Assembly (NCBI GenBank): GCA_024226255.1
Contig: JAAELU010000466.1
Coordinates: 1 to 33,934, forward strand
Direction: 5' to 3'
Length of the DNA: 33,934 nucleotides
Source of the DNA: a bacterium
GTDB lineage: Bacteria > Actinomycetota > Acidimicrobiia > Spongiisociales > UBA5794
In this document: in pieces, positions 16,558-24,680 of the stretch
How the letters are laid out: each line of letters starts with the position of its first letter
How positions within the stretch are numbered: position 1 is the stretch's first letter
Program-made: the position numbers and the translations under genes
Notes under the pieces: generated by a model
Databases searched by the model: none
What the model was told of the DNA's origin: nothing
Seen by the model: the letters and a program-made list of their open reading frames with translations, nothing else

Positions 16558-18837
16558 ATGGCTGGATCGATTCTCGGAAACAATGTGCGGCGGGTCGAGG
16601 ATCCCCGCTTCATCACAGGCCGGGGTCGCTACATGGAGGACCTCGAAGCGGTCAACGGTCTCTACCTGCGCTCGGTACGCAGTCAGATTCCACATGGCAT
16701 CCTCAATGAGGTTCACGTTGCCGAGGCCAGGGAGTTGCCCGGAATTGTGGCCGTGCTGACAGCCGATGACTTTGACCTGCCCGACAATCGCCCAACCCGC
16801 CCTGCGGACATTGCCACCGGGCGCCCACTCGTCGCCAGAGACAGAGTCAGGTTCGTTGGCGAGACTGTGGCTGTGATCGTTGCTGAGAGTCAGGTGGCGG
16901 CGGCGGACGCTGCCGATCTGGTCTGGGCGGACATCGATCCGCTCGATGCATGCGCCTCCGTGGAGCAGGCGCTGGCAGCAACCGACTATCTCTATCCGGA
17001 GCTTGGGACCAACATCGTGGCCGAAAAGGGTGATGTACCGGATCCTGACTTCTTTGCCGATGCCGATGTGGTCGTCGAAGCCGTCTTCCACAATCAGCGC
17101 TTGGCGGCGGTACCGATGGAGACCTCGAATGCCTTGGCATTGTCCGAGAGTGACGGCAGCGTGACAGCCTGGGTGAGTTCGCAGAACGTGTTCGGGCAGC
17201 GGAACACGATCGCCAAGGCACTTGGGCTGGAGCCGTCTGAAGTTCGCGGCCGCGTGGCCGACATGGGGGGCGGATTCGGAGCAAAGTTCTACAGCTACCC
17301 GGAACAGATCATCGCTGCAGATCTAGCCCGTCGATTCAACCGCCCGGTGCGATGGATCGAGAGCCGGGCCGAAAACATGGTTGGAATGACTCACGGCCGA
17401 GCGCAGACGCAGCGGGTCACTATCGGAGCCAAGGCTGATGGCAAGATCACGGGCCTCCGTGTCGATCTTGACCAGGAGGTGGGAGCCTATCCGACTTTTG
17501 CCGTGTATATCCCGACATGGACGAGGCAGATGGCATCGGGTGTCTACAAGATCCCGAAAATCGAGTTCCACTACCGCGACATCGTCTCAAACACGACGCC
17601 GGTCCACGCCTACCGGGGAGCCGGTAGACCCGAAGCTAGCGCGCTCGTGGAACGTATCGTCGACCTGTTAGCGGATCGGCTGGAGGTGGATCCGACCGAA
17701 TTGCGCCGGGTCAACTTCATCCAACCGGAGGACTTCCCCTTCGAGACGGCAACTGGTGCTCACTACGACAGCGGAGACTACGAGAAGGCTCTGGACAAGG
17801 CTCTCGAGATGGCCGACTACAGCGGTCTGCGGGCCGAGCAGGAACGTCGCCGAGCCGCCGGTAACGGCAAGTTGCTGGGCATCGGCGTCGCCAGTTACGT
17901 CGAGGTCACCGCGCCGGCCGACCAAGAGGAATGGGGAGCTGCGGAGGTCCACGAGGACGGCACAGTGACCGTTCGGGTCGGTACTTCCTCGCACGGGCAG
18001 GGTCACGAGACCGCTTTTGCCCAGGTGGCAGCAGCCGAATTCAAGATCCCGTACACCGACATCACCGTCATATTTGGGGATACGAAGGTGATCGAGCGGG
18101 GCGATGGCACGGGTGGGTCGCGCTCGCTGCAGATCGGCGGGGGAGCGGTACGCCAAGCGAGCCAGATGGTCGTCGTGCGCGCCAAGCACATCGCTGCGGA
18201 CCATCTGGAGGCGAGTGTCGACGACATTGTCGTCTTCGATGGCGGTCTCGTCGGCGTTAGAGGTGTTCCCGATTCCGGTCTGACGTGGCCGCAGCTGGTG
18301 CAGATGTCGCAAGAGGAAGTCCACATGTCCGACGCCGACGAGGGCGGAGGCCTGGCCGAGGAAACGATCTTTCAACAGCAAGCGGCGACATATCCGTTCG
18401 GAACGCACGTGTCCGTCGTCGAAGTCGATGCCGATACGGGTGCTGTGGCGATGCTGCGCCACGTAGCCGTTGACGATGCCGGCAATATCCTGAACCGGTA
18501 TCTCATGGATGGACAGGTGCACGGCGGCATCGCCCAAGGCGCCGGTCAAGCCCTGCTCGAGGAGTTCCAGTACGACGACTGGGCCAATCCGCTCACCGGA
18601 AACCTGGTGTCGTACCTCATCCCGGCGTCAGTCAACATGCCCTCATTCGAGATCGCCCACACCGAAACACCAACTCCTCACAACGAGATGGGCGTCAAGG
18701 GGATCGGGGAAGCCGCCACGATCGGTTCCACGCCGGCCATCCATAACGCGGTGATCGACGCAGTGAGCCACCTCGGTGTCGATCACATCGACATGCCCCT
18801 GACTTCGGCAAAGGTCTGGGAAGCGATCAACCGCTAG
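16558..18837 (+). CDS. Xanthine dehydrogenase/CO dehydrogenase-type molybdopterin-binding subunit (form II CoxL-like)
   Basis: This 759-residue protein matches the large subunit of molybdenum hydroxylases. It starts with the VRRVEDPRFITGRGRYMED N-terminus. Other motifs are GGGFGAKFYSYPEQ (238-251), the active-site loop AYRGAGR (351-357), GTSSHGQGHETAFAQ, GQVHGGIAQGAGQALLEE, and the catalytic Glu718 in GVKGIGEAAT. AYRGAGR is the form-II type; true form-I CO dehydrogenase has AYRCSFR, so CO oxidation should not be assumed. The FAD and [2Fe-2S] partner subunits are not next to it, nor are maturation genes. The substrate is unknown. The gene starts 15 bases after the bactofilin-like gene without a clear ribosome binding site. 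Its end overlaps the convergent dehydratase gene by 11 bases. Confidence 0.9.
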   Translation: MAGSILGNNVRRVEDPRFITGRGRYMEDLEAVNGLYLRSVRSQIPHGILNEVHVAEARELPGIVAVLTADDFDLPDNRPTRPADIATGRPLVARDRVRFVGETVAVIVAESQVAAADAADLVWADIDPLDACASVEQALAATDYLYPELGTNIVAEKGDVPDPDFFADADVVVEAVFHNQRLAAVPMETSNALALSESDGSVTAWVSSQNVFGQRNTIAKALGLEPSEVRGRVADMGGGFGAKFYSYPEQIIAADLARRFNRPVRWIESRAENMVGMTHGRAQTQRVTIGAKADGKITGLRVDLDQEVGAYPTFAVYIPTWTRQMASGVYKIPKIEFHYRDIVSNTTPVHAYRGAGRPEASALVERIVDLLADRLEVDPTELRRVNFIQPEDFPFETATGAHYDSGDYEKALDKALEMADYSGLRAEQERRRAAGNGKLLGIGVASYVEVTAPADQEEWGAAEVHEDGTVTVRVGTSSHGQGHETAFAQVAAAEFKIPYTDITVIFGDTKVIERGDGTGGSRSLQIGGGAVRQASQMVVVRAKHIAADHLEASVDDIVVFDGGLVGVRGVPDSGLTWPQLVQMSQEEVHMSDADEGGGLAEETIFQQQAATYPFGTHVSVVEVDADTGAVAMLRHVAVDDAGNILNRYLMDGQVHGGIAQGAGQALLEEFQYDDWANPLTGNLVSYLIPASVNMPSFEIAHTETPTPHNEMGVKGIGEAATIGSTPAIHNAVIDAVSHLGVDHIDMPLTSAKVWEAINR

Positions 18838-19885
18838 CGGCGATCTGCGAGTAGGCGTCTATCTGCGCGGTCGAGAATGCTCGCATGTCGTCGCCGGCTT
18901 CATGAGCCCGATGCCACTGCACCGTCCAATCCACGGCGCGGTCGATATCGATGTGGGTGCGCCACCCGAGTGCTTCGTTGGCTGCTGTCGAGTCGAGTTC
19001 CAGATGTTGCTGCTCTCGCCACACCTCACGACTGGGGCGATTCCATTGCCGGTCGCGCCCCAGGCCTAGGTCGAGCTTGGCCACCAGACCAGCAACGGTC
19101 AAAGCCGCACCGCTTGGCCCAAAGTTGAGAACCGGGGGGCCGTCAGCGCCTGCATGAAGATGCTCTGCGTACATGAGGTAGCCCGAGAGGGGATCCAATA
19201 CGTGCTGCCAGGGTCGGCTGGCTTCGGGGTTTCGAAGCTCGAGCGGTTTACCCTCCTCTAGCGATCGGAAGTAGTCGGGTACCAGTCGGTCAGCGGCCCA
19301 ATCTCCGCCACCGATTACGTTGCCGGCACGGCAAGTGGCCACAGCGACTCCCTTGGTAGCGAAGTAGCTTCTGGCGTAGGCTGCGGTGATGAGCTCTTGA
19401 GCGGCCTTGGACGCCGCGTAGGGGCTGGAGCCGGCGAGTCGATCCTCCTCGACGAAATGGTGATCGGCCGCGACATCTTGATAGACCTTGTCGCTCGTGA
19501 TGACGAGAATCACCTGCAATGTCGGAGCGTCTCGCAGCAGGTCCAGCAGGTTCACCGTTCCCATCACATTGGTGCTGAAGGTTCCGACGGGGTCCTCGTA
19601 TGACTCGCCGACCAAAGCTTGTGCCGCCATGTGGATAACAATCTCAGGGTCGGACGCTTCGATCGCGGCGCCGAATGCGTGGCGATCGCGGACGTCGCCG
19701 ACGGCAGATTCGAGGCTCGGCCACGGCGCCAGGACAGAGAAGAGGGAGGGGTCCGTTGCGGGAGCCAGGCTGTATCCGGTCACTTCAGCGCCCAGTAGTC
19801 CGAGCCAGTGAGAGAGCCAAGCGCCCTTGAACCCGGTGTGGCCGGTGAGAAGTACTCGCTTGCCTGGCCAGAAAGCGACGTTCAT
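18827..19885 (-). CDS. rfbG: CDP-glucose 4,6-dehydratase
   Basis: This 352-residue short-chain dehydrogenase-type enzyme converts CDP-glucose to CDP-4-keto-6-deoxyglucose, a precursor of dideoxy and deoxy sugars of surface glycans. It shows the NAD-binding TGHTGFKG (14-21), TSDKVY (130-135, with the Asp-Lys pair typical of this enzyme), the catalytic Tyr156-x3-Lys160 in SPYAASK, and the subfamily signature RAGNVIGGGDWAADRLVPD, then RPWQHVLDPLSGYL. The frame is open to 19960, but the ATG at 19885 begins right before the Rossmann fold and has a GAGAG site. It is the last gene of the minus-strand glycan cluster, separated from it by 139 bases. The cytidylyltransferase partner (RfbF) is not in the window. 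Confidence 0.9.
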   Translation of the reverse strand: MNVAFWPGKRVLLTGHTGFKGAWLSHWLGLLGAEVTGYSLAPATDPSLFSVLAPWPSLESAVGDVRDRHAFGAAIEASDPEIVIHMAAQALVGESYEDPVGTFSTNVMGTVNLLDLLRDAPTLQVILVITSDKVYQDVAADHHFVEEDRLAGSSPYAASKAAQELITAAYARSYFATKGVAVATCRAGNVIGGGDWAADRLVPDYFRSLEEGKPLELRNPEASRPWQHVLDPLSGYLMYAEHLHAGADGPPVLNFGPSGAALTVAGLVAKLDLGLGRDRQWNRPSREVWREQQHLELDSTAANEALGWRTHIDIDRAVDWTVQWHRAHEAGDDMRAFSTAQIDAYSQIAASG

Positions 19886-19918
19886 GTCGATTCTCTCATG
19901 GGTAGTCGGGACGTCGAA

Positions 19919-19931
19919 ACGCTCTGAGCGT
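19919..19931. promoter_or_regulatory. Palindrome upstream of rfbG
   Basis: ACGCTC-T-GAGCGT is a perfect palindrome with 6-bp arms and one central base. It lies 34 bases upstream of the rfbG start in the 139-base gap between rfbG and the preceding methyltransferase gene. Position and symmetry fit an operator. No promoter elements could be assigned with confidence and the rest of the gap shows no gene. Confidence 0.3.
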
Positions 19932-20024
19932 AGCGGGCAGCCCCACATCTTCAGCCGCACCTGAGGCGCTCCAGTGTTTCAAGGACCCGGCCGTCCGGCC
20001 TCGACGCTGCCGCCACGGGGTGGT

Positions 20025-20732
20025 CTAGGGCTTCGTCGCCACAACCACATAGCCAAGAGGCAGCTTGTCACGCAACGGTCTGAGGATGCGGTCGATGATG
20101 ATCGCCGGGGCGACAACGAATCCGGCATTGGCAGCAAACATGAACCATTTGATCAATGGGATGTGCCAGGTGCTGCCGACTAGAACAGTGGATAGCTGGT
20201 GTCCCAGGAACCCAGCGACTGAGCCGGTTGGCGAGATCTCTTCGATTTCGAGTGGAGTCGCCCCAAGCAGTGCAGCCAATCCGTGTCTGGTGAACCGGTA
20301 GTAGTCGTGAGGCTCTTCGTGGAGCCGGCCCAAGAACGGAACCGTGAGTACCAGCAGTCCCCCTGGTCGGAGCACGCGGTCGATTTCAGTGAGTGCTGCC
20401 GTGGGGTCGGCGACATGTTCGAGTACCTCGCTGCATAGAACCGTGTCGTACGACGCATCGGGCACTGCCGACATGTCTGTGATTGAGCACACGTACCGCA
20501 CTCCCGAAATCCGTCGCTCGATGTCCAAGCCGTCGTAGCTTGTGGCACGGCGTTCGATGATGTCGCGATAGGGCATCGCCCCGCACCCGGCGTCGAGAAC
20601 ATCGCCGCGGACGTGACGCTTGAGCGCCTTTGCCAGCGTCGTCTCAAGGCCGTAGATGGCCGGTGAGGACCAACGTCGCAGCGTTGGCAGCATGTCGAGG
20701 GCTCTTCTGTTGTTTTCGATTCGGGCGAGCAT
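20025..20732 (-). CDS. Class I SAM-dependent methyltransferase
   Basis: This 235-residue protein has the methyltransferase-11-type fold. Motif I is VLDAGCGAMP (45-54), an acidic residue follows in YDGLDI, and the post-motif region reads VLCSEVLEHVADP, then RPGGLLVLTVPF. The segment EEPHDYYRFTRHGLAALL is common in methyltransferases of polysaccharide clusters. The C-terminus has a hydrophobic stretch (about 190-215) that may touch the membrane. The ATG at 20732 has a GGAGAGAG ribosome binding site. It lies 17 bases after the UPF0104-type gene, within one operon. The substrate, probably a sugar or lipid-linked intermediate, cannot be told from sequence. Confidence 0.85.
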   Translation of the reverse strand: MLARIENNRRALDMLPTLRRWSSPAIYGLETTLAKALKRHVRGDVLDAGCGAMPYRDIIERRATSYDGLDIERRISGVRYVCSITDMSAVPDASYDTVLCSEVLEHVADPTAALTEIDRVLRPGGLLVLTVPFLGRLHEEPHDYYRFTRHGLAALLGATPLEIEEISPTGSVAGFLGHQLSTVLVGSTWHIPLIKWFMFAANAGFVVAPAIIIDRILRPLRDKLPLGYVVVATKP

Positions 20733-20749
20733 CTCTCTCCAGGCCTGGT

Positions 20750-21664
20750 CTATATGGGTTTGAGTGTTCGATGGCGCGAAACTAGATACACAACTATCTC
20801 AGCCGCGATCGTGACAAGGCGGTGAGCGAGGCTCATTGCGATAACAGCCGCCGCTGGTGCCGATTGGGCAAGCAGCCCAACCAGGACCGCCTCGCGAATT
20901 CCGATTCCCGCAGGGAATGGGATAGCGATGAACCCGACGAGCCATGCCACAGCAAAAGCGCTGATTGTTGCCATGACTGGGATTGATGGTTCGATCTGGC
21001 GAGCGACGACGGCGAAGCTGACAGCGAGCAGGGCCAGTCCTCCCAGAGCCCACGCTGCTGACGAGATGACCTTGTTGTGCGGTGGCAGCCAATCCGCAGT
21101 CGGCTGTCTGCGAAATACTGTCAAAACGCCTCGTCCCAATCTGTCGAGCACGGTGCGCTTGAGCAGTACCAGGCCCACGGCTGCCGAAACGGCCGATGCG
21201 AAACGCACAGGGGGGTTGAATGCTGTGACCAATGACGCCGAGCCGGCGAGAATCAACCCCGCGGCACCGGTTGTCACCATGCTCAGGGCTAACGTCTTCG
21301 CCGCGGAACGCACAGTTGCTCCAGTTTGGGTTGCGTAGCCAACCTGCCCTATGGCTTGAAAGACCCCGCCGGGAATGTACTTGCCAATGAGGGCCGAGTA
21401 GTAGGCGCCTCTGGCCTGGTTCGCGGGTCCGTCGTTGAGAACAGCCCACACTCGCGCACCCATGAGCGTCGTCAATATGACCATCGCGGTCGCGGCACCG
21501 GTGGCGGCCGGAGACCAGGTGGCGACGTCGACGTCCGACCAGGAACCGCGCATCGCGACCAAAGCGAAAGAAAGCCCCACGAGTCCGAATACGATCCGGA
21601 GGATTCGCCACCCCCGATTCGAGATCGCAGTCGCGGGCCGCGAATCGGTGGAAGGGGCGTTCAC
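20750..21664 (-). CDS. UPF0104 / lysylphosphatidylglycerol synthase-type membrane protein
   Basis: This 304-residue protein has about seven or eight hydrophobic segments. Two family signatures are visible: GKYIPGGVFQAIGQV (about 94-108) and PAGIGIREAVLVGLLAQ (251-267). Such proteins resemble the membrane half of MprF but lack the aminoacyl-transfer domain. In glycan clusters they are often inferred to be flippase- or lipid-related, which is not proven. It starts at a GTG overlapping the stop of the upstream methyltransferase gene (GTGA), so translational coupling is likely. The context suggests handling of a lipid-linked glycan in the cytoplasmic membrane. Confidence 0.82.
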   Translation of the reverse strand: MNAPSTDSRPATAISNRGWRILRIVFGLVGLSFALVAMRGSWSDVDVATWSPAATGAATAMVILTTLMGARVWAVLNDGPANQARGAYYSALIGKYIPGGVFQAIGQVGYATQTGATVRSAAKTLALSMVTTGAAGLILAGSASLVTAFNPPVRFASAVSAAVGLVLLKRTVLDRLGRGVLTVFRRQPTADWLPPHNKVISSAAWALGGLALLAVSFAVVARQIEPSIPVMATISAFAVAWLVGFIAIPFPAGIGIREAVLVGLLAQSAPAAAVIAMSLAHRLVTIAAEIVVYLVSRHRTLKPI

Positions 21665-22425
21665 TGAGATCGCATCTTGGCCACGACTACGAACCCATCA
21701 CCGAAGTTGGTATGGCGTAGTGGCAGGCCGAGGTAATAAAAGGCCCCGGCGACAAGTTCGATGAACCGCCTCAGCAATGACCTCACTGCTCGCGGGACCA
21801 CGAGCGTTGAGTCGCGCGAAGAATCGAGCGTCTTCTCGAGGTCTGACTGATTGGTGCCGCGCCGCAACCGGTGGTGGAGGTGCCTCAGTGGTCGAGTGAG
21901 CAGTACCAGTGGGTAGCCGAAGGTTGTCAAGGCGGTAGCCTCGAGTCCAACATCTTCAAGCAGCGCCAAAACATCACCACGTTCATACCGCCGGAAATGG
22001 CCGACGGCCTCATCAGCCGCACTCCACAGCTTCATGCGGGCAGGGACCGAGATGACAACTCGACCCTGCGTTGACATCCGGGTCAACCATTTCGCCAGTT
22101 CCTCACGATCGTTCTCGATGTGTTCCAGGACCTCGAAAGAGAACAAATACTCAAACTCCTCGGCTGGAAGCTCATCGAGGCTCTGGACCACCTGTATGTC
22201 GGGATGTAGCGGTACCGCAGCAGCCCGTGCTTGGCCGATGACACTGTCGGAGATCTCGAGGGCATATCCAGTGAACCCATCGCTCCGGAACATCGCGAGC
22301 ATCTCACCGCGCCCACAACCCACTTCGAGGAACCGCCCGGGCGGCAACCTGCTCAGAGCTTCCCGAACAGCCCTACGTCTCACCAGGTACCGGGGCGTAT
22401 GCACTGCCGCGCCGTGACCGCTCAT
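21661..22425 (-). CDS. Class I SAM-dependent methyltransferase
   Basis: This 254-residue protein has motif I in FLEVGCGRGEML (32-43), YALEIS as the acidic motif II, and FSFEVLEHIENDREELAKW, then GRVVISVPA. The WSAADEAVGHFRRYERGD segment is typical of methyltransferases found beside glycosyltransferases. The C-terminal third (LTRPLRHLHHRL to FYYLGLPLRH) is basic and partly hydrophobic. The ATG at 22425 overlaps the stop of the GT4 gene (ATGA), and its own stop overlaps the next gene. The target is not known. It is distinct in sequence from the other methyltransferase of the cluster. Confidence 0.86.
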   Translation of the reverse strand: MSGHGAAVHTPRYLVRRRAVREALSRLPPGRFLEVGCGRGEMLAMFRSDGFTGYALEISDSVIGQARAAAVPLHPDIQVVQSLDELPAEEFEYLFSFEVLEHIENDREELAKWLTRMSTQGRVVISVPARMKLWSAADEAVGHFRRYERGDVLALLEDVGLEATALTTFGYPLVLLTRPLRHLHHRLRRGTNQSDLEKTLDSSRDSTLVVPRAVRSLLRRFIELVAGAFYYLGLPLRHTNFGDGFVVVAKMRSQ

Positions 22426-23597
22426 GTTCTCGATTCCTCAATGGCGGCTTCATAGATCTCGATATGTGAGCGAGCCACCGTTCTAGTCGTCAGTCCGAGT
22501 TGGCCAATCCTGGCCCGACCAGCAGCGCCAAGTGAGGAGCGCCGCGCTGGTTCAATTGCTAATTGGTGGAGAGCTTTTGCGAATCCGGTGGAATCGCCGG
22601 GATCCACCAGAATACCTGTTTCAACAGTCACCAGCTCGCTGACCCCATCGATATCGGAAGCGACGACCGGGATTCCGGCGGCCATAGCCTCCATCACCGC
22701 CAGTGGCCTTCCTTCGGACCACGACGGTAGGCACAACAGATCGGCAGCAGCGAGCCAGCACGCCACCTCATCCGGGGCGACGTTCCCGAGAAAGCGACTG
22801 TCGATGCCGTGCTTGCTGGCCGCGTTCTCAATGGATGATTTGAGGGGACCGGCGCCGACAAACGCACACGAGGGTGTCGTGCCCAACATGGAGAGATCGG
22901 CCAGCGCTTCAATCAACACATCCGGCGCCTTGCGCTCGATGAGGCTCCCAACAAACGCTACGCGAAGGGCTCCGTCCGGAGACGTCCAGTCGATCCGTCG
23001 CAGTTGCTTGGGTTCGAGATCCACTCCCAGGGGTTGGAAGAGTGCTCGTGATGGATCGCAGCCCAGTTCCACCGCTCGGCTGGTCAGGGCCTCGCTGACT
23101 CCGAGGACTGTATGGGAGTGCTCGAAAACGCGCTTGACCGATCTGGCGACGACTCCGCGCGAGCGGATACGGTTGAGGTCGCCGCCGTGGGAGGTAACAA
23201 CTAGCGGAGTTTGCGCAGTGGCGTAGGTAGCCATCAGTCCTGCCGGATAAAGCCAATGGGCATGAACGACATCAGCCCAAGGGGCATTCGCTTTGAGACC
23301 CCGATAAAGCGCCGCAAACATGAAGGGAACCTGAGGTACCAACCACGGTTTGTTGCGGATGTTGGACATGATCCCGCCAAGGCCCTCGGCCAACCGTTGG
23401 CCACTGCGCCACCAGTAGGCTCGGCGATCGATCGTGACACCGTCGAGCGTTGCAACTGCGTTCTGGCGGGTGCCCGGTGCAACGACGCGAACCTTGACGC
23501 CCTCGGCAGCGAGGCTGCGCGCTAGTCGATGGATGTGGATGCCGCGTGGGTCGTCGCTGTCCGCCGGATAAGACGTTGTAGCAAACAGAACGTTCAC
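22422..23597 (-). CDS. GT4-family glycosyltransferase
   Basis: This 391-residue retaining glycosyltransferase has a GT-B fold. The N-terminal domain has FATTSYPADSDDPRGIHIHR, with the acceptor-side loop, and SHGGDLNRIRSRG. The C-terminal domain has VAFVGSLIERKAPDVLIEAL, FVGAGPLKSSIE and the donor-site E-x7-E (Glu295, Glu303) in SEGRPLAVMEAMAAG. The start is a GTG with AGGA upstream, seven bases after the GT2 gene's stop codon. It probably adds a sugar from an NDP-sugar to a lipid-linked or surface glycan. Donor and acceptor cannot be deduced. Confidence 0.9.
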   Translation of the reverse strand: MNVLFATTSYPADSDDPRGIHIHRLARSLAAEGVKVRVVAPGTRQNAVATLDGVTIDRRAYWWRSGQRLAEGLGGIMSNIRNKPWLVPQVPFMFAALYRGLKANAPWADVVHAHWLYPAGLMATYATAQTPLVVTSHGGDLNRIRSRGVVARSVKRVFEHSHTVLGVSEALTSRAVELGCDPSRALFQPLGVDLEPKQLRRIDWTSPDGALRVAFVGSLIERKAPDVLIEALADLSMLGTTPSCAFVGAGPLKSSIENAASKHGIDSRFLGNVAPDEVACWLAAADLLCLPSWSEGRPLAVMEAMAAGIPVVASDIDGVSELVTVETGILVDPGDSTGFAKALHQLAIEPARRSSLGAAGRARIGQLGLTTRTVARSHIEIYEAAIEESRT

Positions 23598-23603
23598 AAG
23601 TTC

Positions 23604-24542
23604 CTAACCGCGCAAGGTTGCGGGCAGTACGTGATGGCGCTTCTTGTTCAGCTGCACCAGCAGGTCCGCCAGCATCCCGAGCAACGCCAGCGACGCCGAA
23701 ACACCAAGGATGACAATGGTGTTCGTACCAATACGGAAGTCTTTGTCGAAGAGGTCGAAGATGAGTTTGCCGGCCCCAATGATGCCAAGTGCAATCGCGG
23801 GCGGCATCAGCACCTTCAGCGGCGAGTACGAGAGCACCATGCGCACTACCTGGAGTAGGTAGCGGCGGGTGTCCTTCCACCAGTGAAACTTGGACTCCCC
23901 CTCCCGAGGGGCGTAGTCAATCGGCACGTATTTAACGGAGTATCCGTTCGAGAGGAACGTCATCGTGATGGTTGTCACGCAGGAGAATCCTGTGGGCAGG
24001 AGGTGCAGGAACTGGAGTGCAACGTCACGGCGGAAGGCTCGAAAACCGGAGTTGAGGTCGGGGATCTTGGTGCCGGACAAGTAAGTAGCCAACTTGCGGA
24101 CGAACCACTTGGCCGGCTTGCGCAGCAACTTGATCGTGCCTTCTTCGGTGCGGCGGGCCCCCACGACTTGATCGTGGCCGGGCAACTCATCGACCAGCTC
24201 GGGCATCCGATCATTCGGATAGCTCATATCGACATCGGTCCAGATCACGACACGACCTCGTGCTGCCAGGGTGCCGAACTTGCGAGCAGAACCCGATCCG
24301 CGGTTCTGCGAGAACTGCAGCAGTCGAATCCCATCGATGGTCTGGAGCAATTCGCTCGAGCCATCTGTCGAACCGTCATCGACGACCAGAATCTCGAACG
24401 AGTACTTGGATACCTCCATCGACTCCCGGACGCGGAGAATCTCCTTCTCCAGATGACCCACTTCGTTGAATACCGGGAGGACGACTGTCACGTCGACTTC
24501 GGGTTCGCCCTCATGGACACTGTTGATGATTTCTGCGCTCAC
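23604..24542 (-). CDS. GT2-family glycosyltransferase, DPM1/DpgS-like, with two C-terminal membrane helices
   Basis: This protein has 312 residues from the chosen start. The GT-A core shows VTVVLPVFNE (18-27), DDGSTDGS (55-62) and the metal-binding D-V-D (103-105) in WTDVDMSYP. PDLNSGFRAF is typical of dolichyl- or polyprenyl-phosphate sugar synthases. Two hydrophobic helices close the protein (about 244-266 and 273-297). I chose the GTG at 24542 because a GGAG site lies six bases upstream. An ATG at 24587 gives 15 more residues but lacks a ribosome binding site and lies inside an inverted repeat. It is the first gene of the cluster and probably makes a polyprenyl-phosphate sugar or begins the glycan. 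Confidence 0.88.
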   Translation of the reverse strand: MSAEIINSVHEGEPEVDVTVVLPVFNEVGHLEKEILRVRESMEVSKYSFEILVVDDGSTDGSSELLQTIDGIRLLQFSQNRGSGSARKFGTLAARGRVVIWTDVDMSYPNDRMPELVDELPGHDQVVGARRTEEGTIKLLRKPAKWFVRKLATYLSGTKIPDLNSGFRAFRRDVALQFLHLLPTGFSCVTTITMTFLSNGYSVKYVPIDYAPREGESKFHWWKDTRRYLLQVVRMVLSYSPLKVLMPPAIALGIIGAGKLIFDLFDKDFRIGTNTIVILGVSASLALLGMLADLLVQLNKKRHHVLPATLRG

Positions 24543-24578
24543 GCATCGCTCCGGTGGGGTGTCAGCTTGCCGAGCATA

Positions 24579-24597
24579 CTGACGCATCAAGCGTCAG
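24579..24597. promoter_or_regulatory. Inverted repeat upstream of the glycan cluster
   Basis: CTGACGC (24579-24585), ATCAA, GCGTCAG (24591-24597) form a perfect 7-bp inverted repeat. It lies 37 bases before the GTG start of the GT2 gene and 84 bases before the divergent gene at 24681. It could be an operator that acts on one or both promoters. If translation began at the ATG at 24587 the start would lie within it. Confidence 0.4.
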
Positions 24598-24680
24598 CAG
24601 AGGCTCTCCAAGAGATTCGGAACGAACTAGTTACTCCTTGAGTGGGGAACCGCCGATGGCCTGGCGTGCGTCACAACGCC

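Noticed and set aside
17668-18549. 293-codon minus-strand frame inside the molybdenum subunit gene
   Set aside because: It is antisense to a gene with a complete set of motifs and has no recognisable domain.
16558-18837. Calling the molybdenum enzyme a carbon monoxide dehydrogenase
   Set aside because: The active-site loop is AYRGAGR, not the AYRCSFR of form-I CO dehydrogenase, and the partner subunits are missing.
23883-24641. 252-codon plus-strand frame opposite the GT2 gene
   Set aside because: The minus strand encodes a glycosyltransferase with DDGSTDGS and DVD motifs. The plus frame has none.
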